Positions 13,230-14,825 of a DNA stretch of 14,825 nucleotides are shown piece after piece. This stretch comes from CAXMST01 sp032122625 (lineage in GTDB: Bacteria; Actinomycetota; Thermoleophilia; Solirubrobacterales; 70-9), in the NCBI GenBank assembly GCA_032122625.1, contig JAQBGG010000130.1, positions 1 to 14,825 of the forward strand. The letters run 5' to 3'. The position numbers were made by a program, and so were the translations under genes. Each line of letters begins with the position of its first letter. The stretch's first letter is position 1. The notes under the pieces are model-generated. The model was not told where the DNA came from and searched no databases. It was given only the letters and a program-made list of their open reading frames with translations.

Positions 13230-14018
13230 ATGACGACCAGTTCATACGACGGCTTTGCGATCGATCTCGACGGCGTCGTCTGGCTCAGCCACGAGCCGAT
13301 CCAGGGTTCGGCGGAGGCCATCCAACGCCTGCGGGGGACCGGCCATGCCGTCGTCTTCGTCAGCAACGACCCCCGCAGCACACGAGCTGAGCTAGCCGCG
13401 CGGCTGTCTTCGATCGGGGCGCCGACCGACCCGAACGACGTCCTGACCTCAGCCTCTACGGCGGCCGCGAGCCTGGCCGAGGCCCATTCGGGCGCGGCGG
13501 TGCTCGTCGTCGGCACCGAGTCGCTCGGCGAAGAGCTCCGGGAACGGGGCTTGCTGCCCCTGTTCCCGAGCCAGGCAGAGGGCCGCGCGCTCAACGCTGT
13601 TGTCGTCGGCGGCGGCAACTTCGACCAGGACGTCCTGCGAGTCGCGGCGGCAGCCGTCCGCGGCGGCGCCGAGCTCTGGGCGACGAACAAGGATCCGACC
13701 TACCCGACGCCCGACGGATTGGCCCCGGGCACAGGGGCAATCGTCGCCGCGATCGAGGTCGCCTCGGGCACCGCGGCCCGCAACGTCGGCAAGCCAGAGC
13801 CGGCGCTGTTCGAGGCGGCTCAGGCGCGACTCGGGGCCGACCGACCGCTGATGGCGGGTGACAGCCTGCACTCCGACATCGGCGGCGCCGCCAGAGTGGG
13901 AATGTCGACGGCGCTGATTCTCACCGGCCGTGATACCCGTGCCGACATCGCGGCCGCCGAGCGGGCGCCCGATCTGGTCTTCGACGACCTCTGGGCACTG
14001 GCCGAAGCTCTGATCTGA
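13230..14018 (+). CDS. HAD-IIA family phosphatase (NagD/phosphoglycolate phosphatase type)
   Basis: The 262-residue protein carries all HAD motifs. Motif I is AIDLDGVVW with nucleophile Asp12 and acid Asp14, motif II is VVFVSNDP (Ser45, Asn46), motif III is the Lys of GKPEP (residue 188), and motif IV is AGDSLHSDIGGA (Asp211). The cap between motifs II and III has the IIA type GTESLGEELRERG and NAVVVGGGNFDQD. It is a cytoplasmic phosphatase; family substrates include 4-nitrophenyl phosphate, glycerol phosphate, phosphoglycolate and sugar phosphates, and the natural one is not readable. The frame opens at 13206, but that start lies in the terminator, and the ATG at 13230 begins right before the conserved domain. 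It is followed after 67 bases by the monooxygenase gene. Confidence 0.93.
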   Translation: MTTSSYDGFAIDLDGVVWLSHEPIQGSAEAIQRLRGTGHAVVFVSNDPRSTRAELAARLSSIGAPTDPNDVLTSASTAAASLAEAHSGAAVLVVGTESLGEELRERGLLPLFPSQAEGRALNAVVVGGGNFDQDVLRVAAAAVRGGAELWATNKDPTYPTPDGLAPGTGAIVAAIEVASGTAARNVGKPEPALFEAAQARLGADRPLMAGDSLHSDIGGAARVGMSTALILTGRDTRADIAAAERAPDLVFDDLWALAEALI

Positions 14019-14029
14019 ACCGCCTCGCT

Positions 14030-14053
14030 GCGAGCACCGGCCGCGAGCACCGG
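14030..14053 (+). repeat. Short direct repeat before the monooxygenase gene
   Basis: GCGAGCACCGG occurs at 14030-14040 and again at 14043-14053, a 13-base period. It lies in the 67-base gap between the phosphatase and the monooxygenase, 33 bases before the latter's ATG. It may be a regulator site or simple duplication. Confidence 0.4.
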
Positions 14054-14085
14054 ATCGAGCCGCCGCCGATAGATTGCTTGGTGGC

Positions 14086-14825
14086 ATGTCTGACCCGAGG
14101 GTTCTGATCATCGGTGCCGGCTTCGGTGGGATCGCGGCCGCGATCGAGCTGCAGTCACACGGCTTCGACGAGATCACGATTCTCGAGCGCGCGCCCGGGC
14201 TCGGCGGCACCTGGTTTCACAACAGCTACCCGGGAGCCGCCTGCGACGTCCCCAGCCACCTCTACTCCTATTCGTTCGCGCAGCGGCGCGACTGGTCACG
14301 GCTCTGCTCCCCGCAGCGGGAGATCCTCGATTACCTGGGCCGGGTTGCCCACGACCATGGCCTCGACCGCCGGCTGGAGACGAATGCCGAAGTCACCGCC
14401 TGCCGCTGGGACGACTCCGAGAAGGTCTGGACCGTGACCGCCGCCGACGGCCGCAGCTGGCAAGCGGGGGCGCTGATCATCGCGACGGGCCAGCTCCATC
14501 GCGAGGCCCATCCGAGGATCGAGGGCCTCGACAGCTTCGAAGGGCACAGCTTCCACTCGGCCAGCTGGGACCATGACTACGAGCTCACCGGCAAGCGGGT
14601 CGCTGTCGTCGGCACCGGCGCCAGCGCGGTGCAGTTCGTGCCCGAGATCGCCAAACAGGTCGGCCGGTTGCTCGTCTTCCAGCGCACTGGGAACTGGTTC
14701 ATGCCGCGCCGCAACCGCGCCTACCCCGCCGCCGTCAAGGCGGCGATCAAACACCTCCCCGGCCTGCAGGCCTACCGGCGGCGCTTCGTCTTCAACTACG
14801 GCGAGTCGCTGACGATGATGATCCG
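14086..14825 (+). CDS. Baeyer-Villiger-type flavin monooxygenase, 3' end missing
   Basis: The gene runs off the window after 246 codons with the frame open. The N-terminus has the FAD-binding Rossmann motif VLIIGAGFGG (residues 6-15), then ILERAPGLGGTWFHNSYPGAACDVPS with the GGTW and YPGAxCD features of this class. ALIIATGQL precedes the Baeyer-Villiger fingerprint FEGHSFHSASW at residues 151-161, an exact FxGxxxHxxxW match followed by Asp. The NADPH-binding motif VAVVGTGASA begins at residue 173. Such enzymes use NADPH and oxygen to turn ketones into esters or lactones, or oxidise soft nucleophiles; the substrate is unknown. The ATG at 14086 begins 5 residues before the Rossmann strand. A TAGATT box (14070-14075) may be its -10. 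Confidence 0.93.
   Translation, partial: MSDPRVLIIGAGFGGIAAAIELQSHGFDEITILERAPGLGGTWFHNSYPGAACDVPSHLYSYSFAQRRDWSRLCSPQREILDYLGRVAHDHGLDRRLETNAEVTACRWDDSEKVWTVTAADGRSWQAGALIIATGQLHREAHPRIEGLDSFEGHSFHSASWDHDYELTGKRVAVVGTGASAVQFVPEIAKQVGRLLVFQRTGNWFMPRRNRAYPAAVKAAIKHLPGLQAYRRRFVFNYGESLTMMI

Noticed and set aside
1..14825. High density of GATCG throughout
   Set aside because: It is plausibly a by-product of codon choice (ATC followed by G, GAT-CG), and I could not count it against a model.

Overview
The window reads as chromosomal DNA of a high-GC Gram-positive bacterium. GTG starts are frequent, several genes have no leader or ribosome site and carry an actinobacterial TANNNT -10 box just before the start codon, and the protein set fits Actinomycetota, most likely class Thermoleophilia (Solirubrobacterales-like). 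The lineage is inferred from composition and protein style, not from a database search. I see no tRNA, rRNA, CRISPR array, prophage or intact insertion sequence, and coding style is even throughout.

Layout from left to right. A partial RlpA-like double-psi beta-barrel protein (3-443, +) converges with a Y-family DNA polymerase IV (473-1618, -). A small lineage-type hypothetical protein (1696-2016, +) is divergent from the polymerase. A thioredoxin-TPR protein of the YbbN/CnoX type (2049-2801, -) is divergent from a YqgE/AlgH protein (2908-3450, +). Next is a gene-free, hairpin-rich stretch (3451-3777), then a fused biotin-carrier/carboxyltransferase acyl-CoA carboxylase subunit (3778-5610, -) and a YczE-type membrane protein (5775-6488, -).

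A short YdeI-type protein (6626-6877, -) stands back to back with a two-gene operon: a YCII/DGPF protein (7148-7516, +) and an ECF42-type sigma factor with a long C-terminal extension (7521-8750, +). The operon is preceded by a good match to the promoter reported for ECF42 sigma factors, so it is probably self-activating. A minus-strand cluster follows: an FKBP-type prolyl isomerase (8760-9140), an unrecognised helical protein (9207-9665), a low-temperature-requirement A (LtrA) membrane protein (9690-10871), and an unusual fusion of two EthD-like domains to a strictosidine-synthase/SMP-30 beta-propeller (10927-12708).

A perfect 20-bp palindrome lies between that fusion gene and a divergent cold-shock protein gene (12954-13154, +), which ends in a very strong intrinsic terminator. 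A HAD-IIA phosphatase (13230-14018, +) and the first 246 codons of a Baeyer-Villiger-type flavin monooxygenase (14086 to the window end, +) close the window.

Most of this is ordinary housekeeping and accessory metabolism. The points worth a second look are the ECF42 promoter match, the carrier/carboxyltransferase fusion without a biotin carboxylase, the EthD-EthD-propeller fusion, the palindrome upstream of the cold-shock gene, the tandem hairpins at 3496-3700, and the repeated leaderless promoter architecture.
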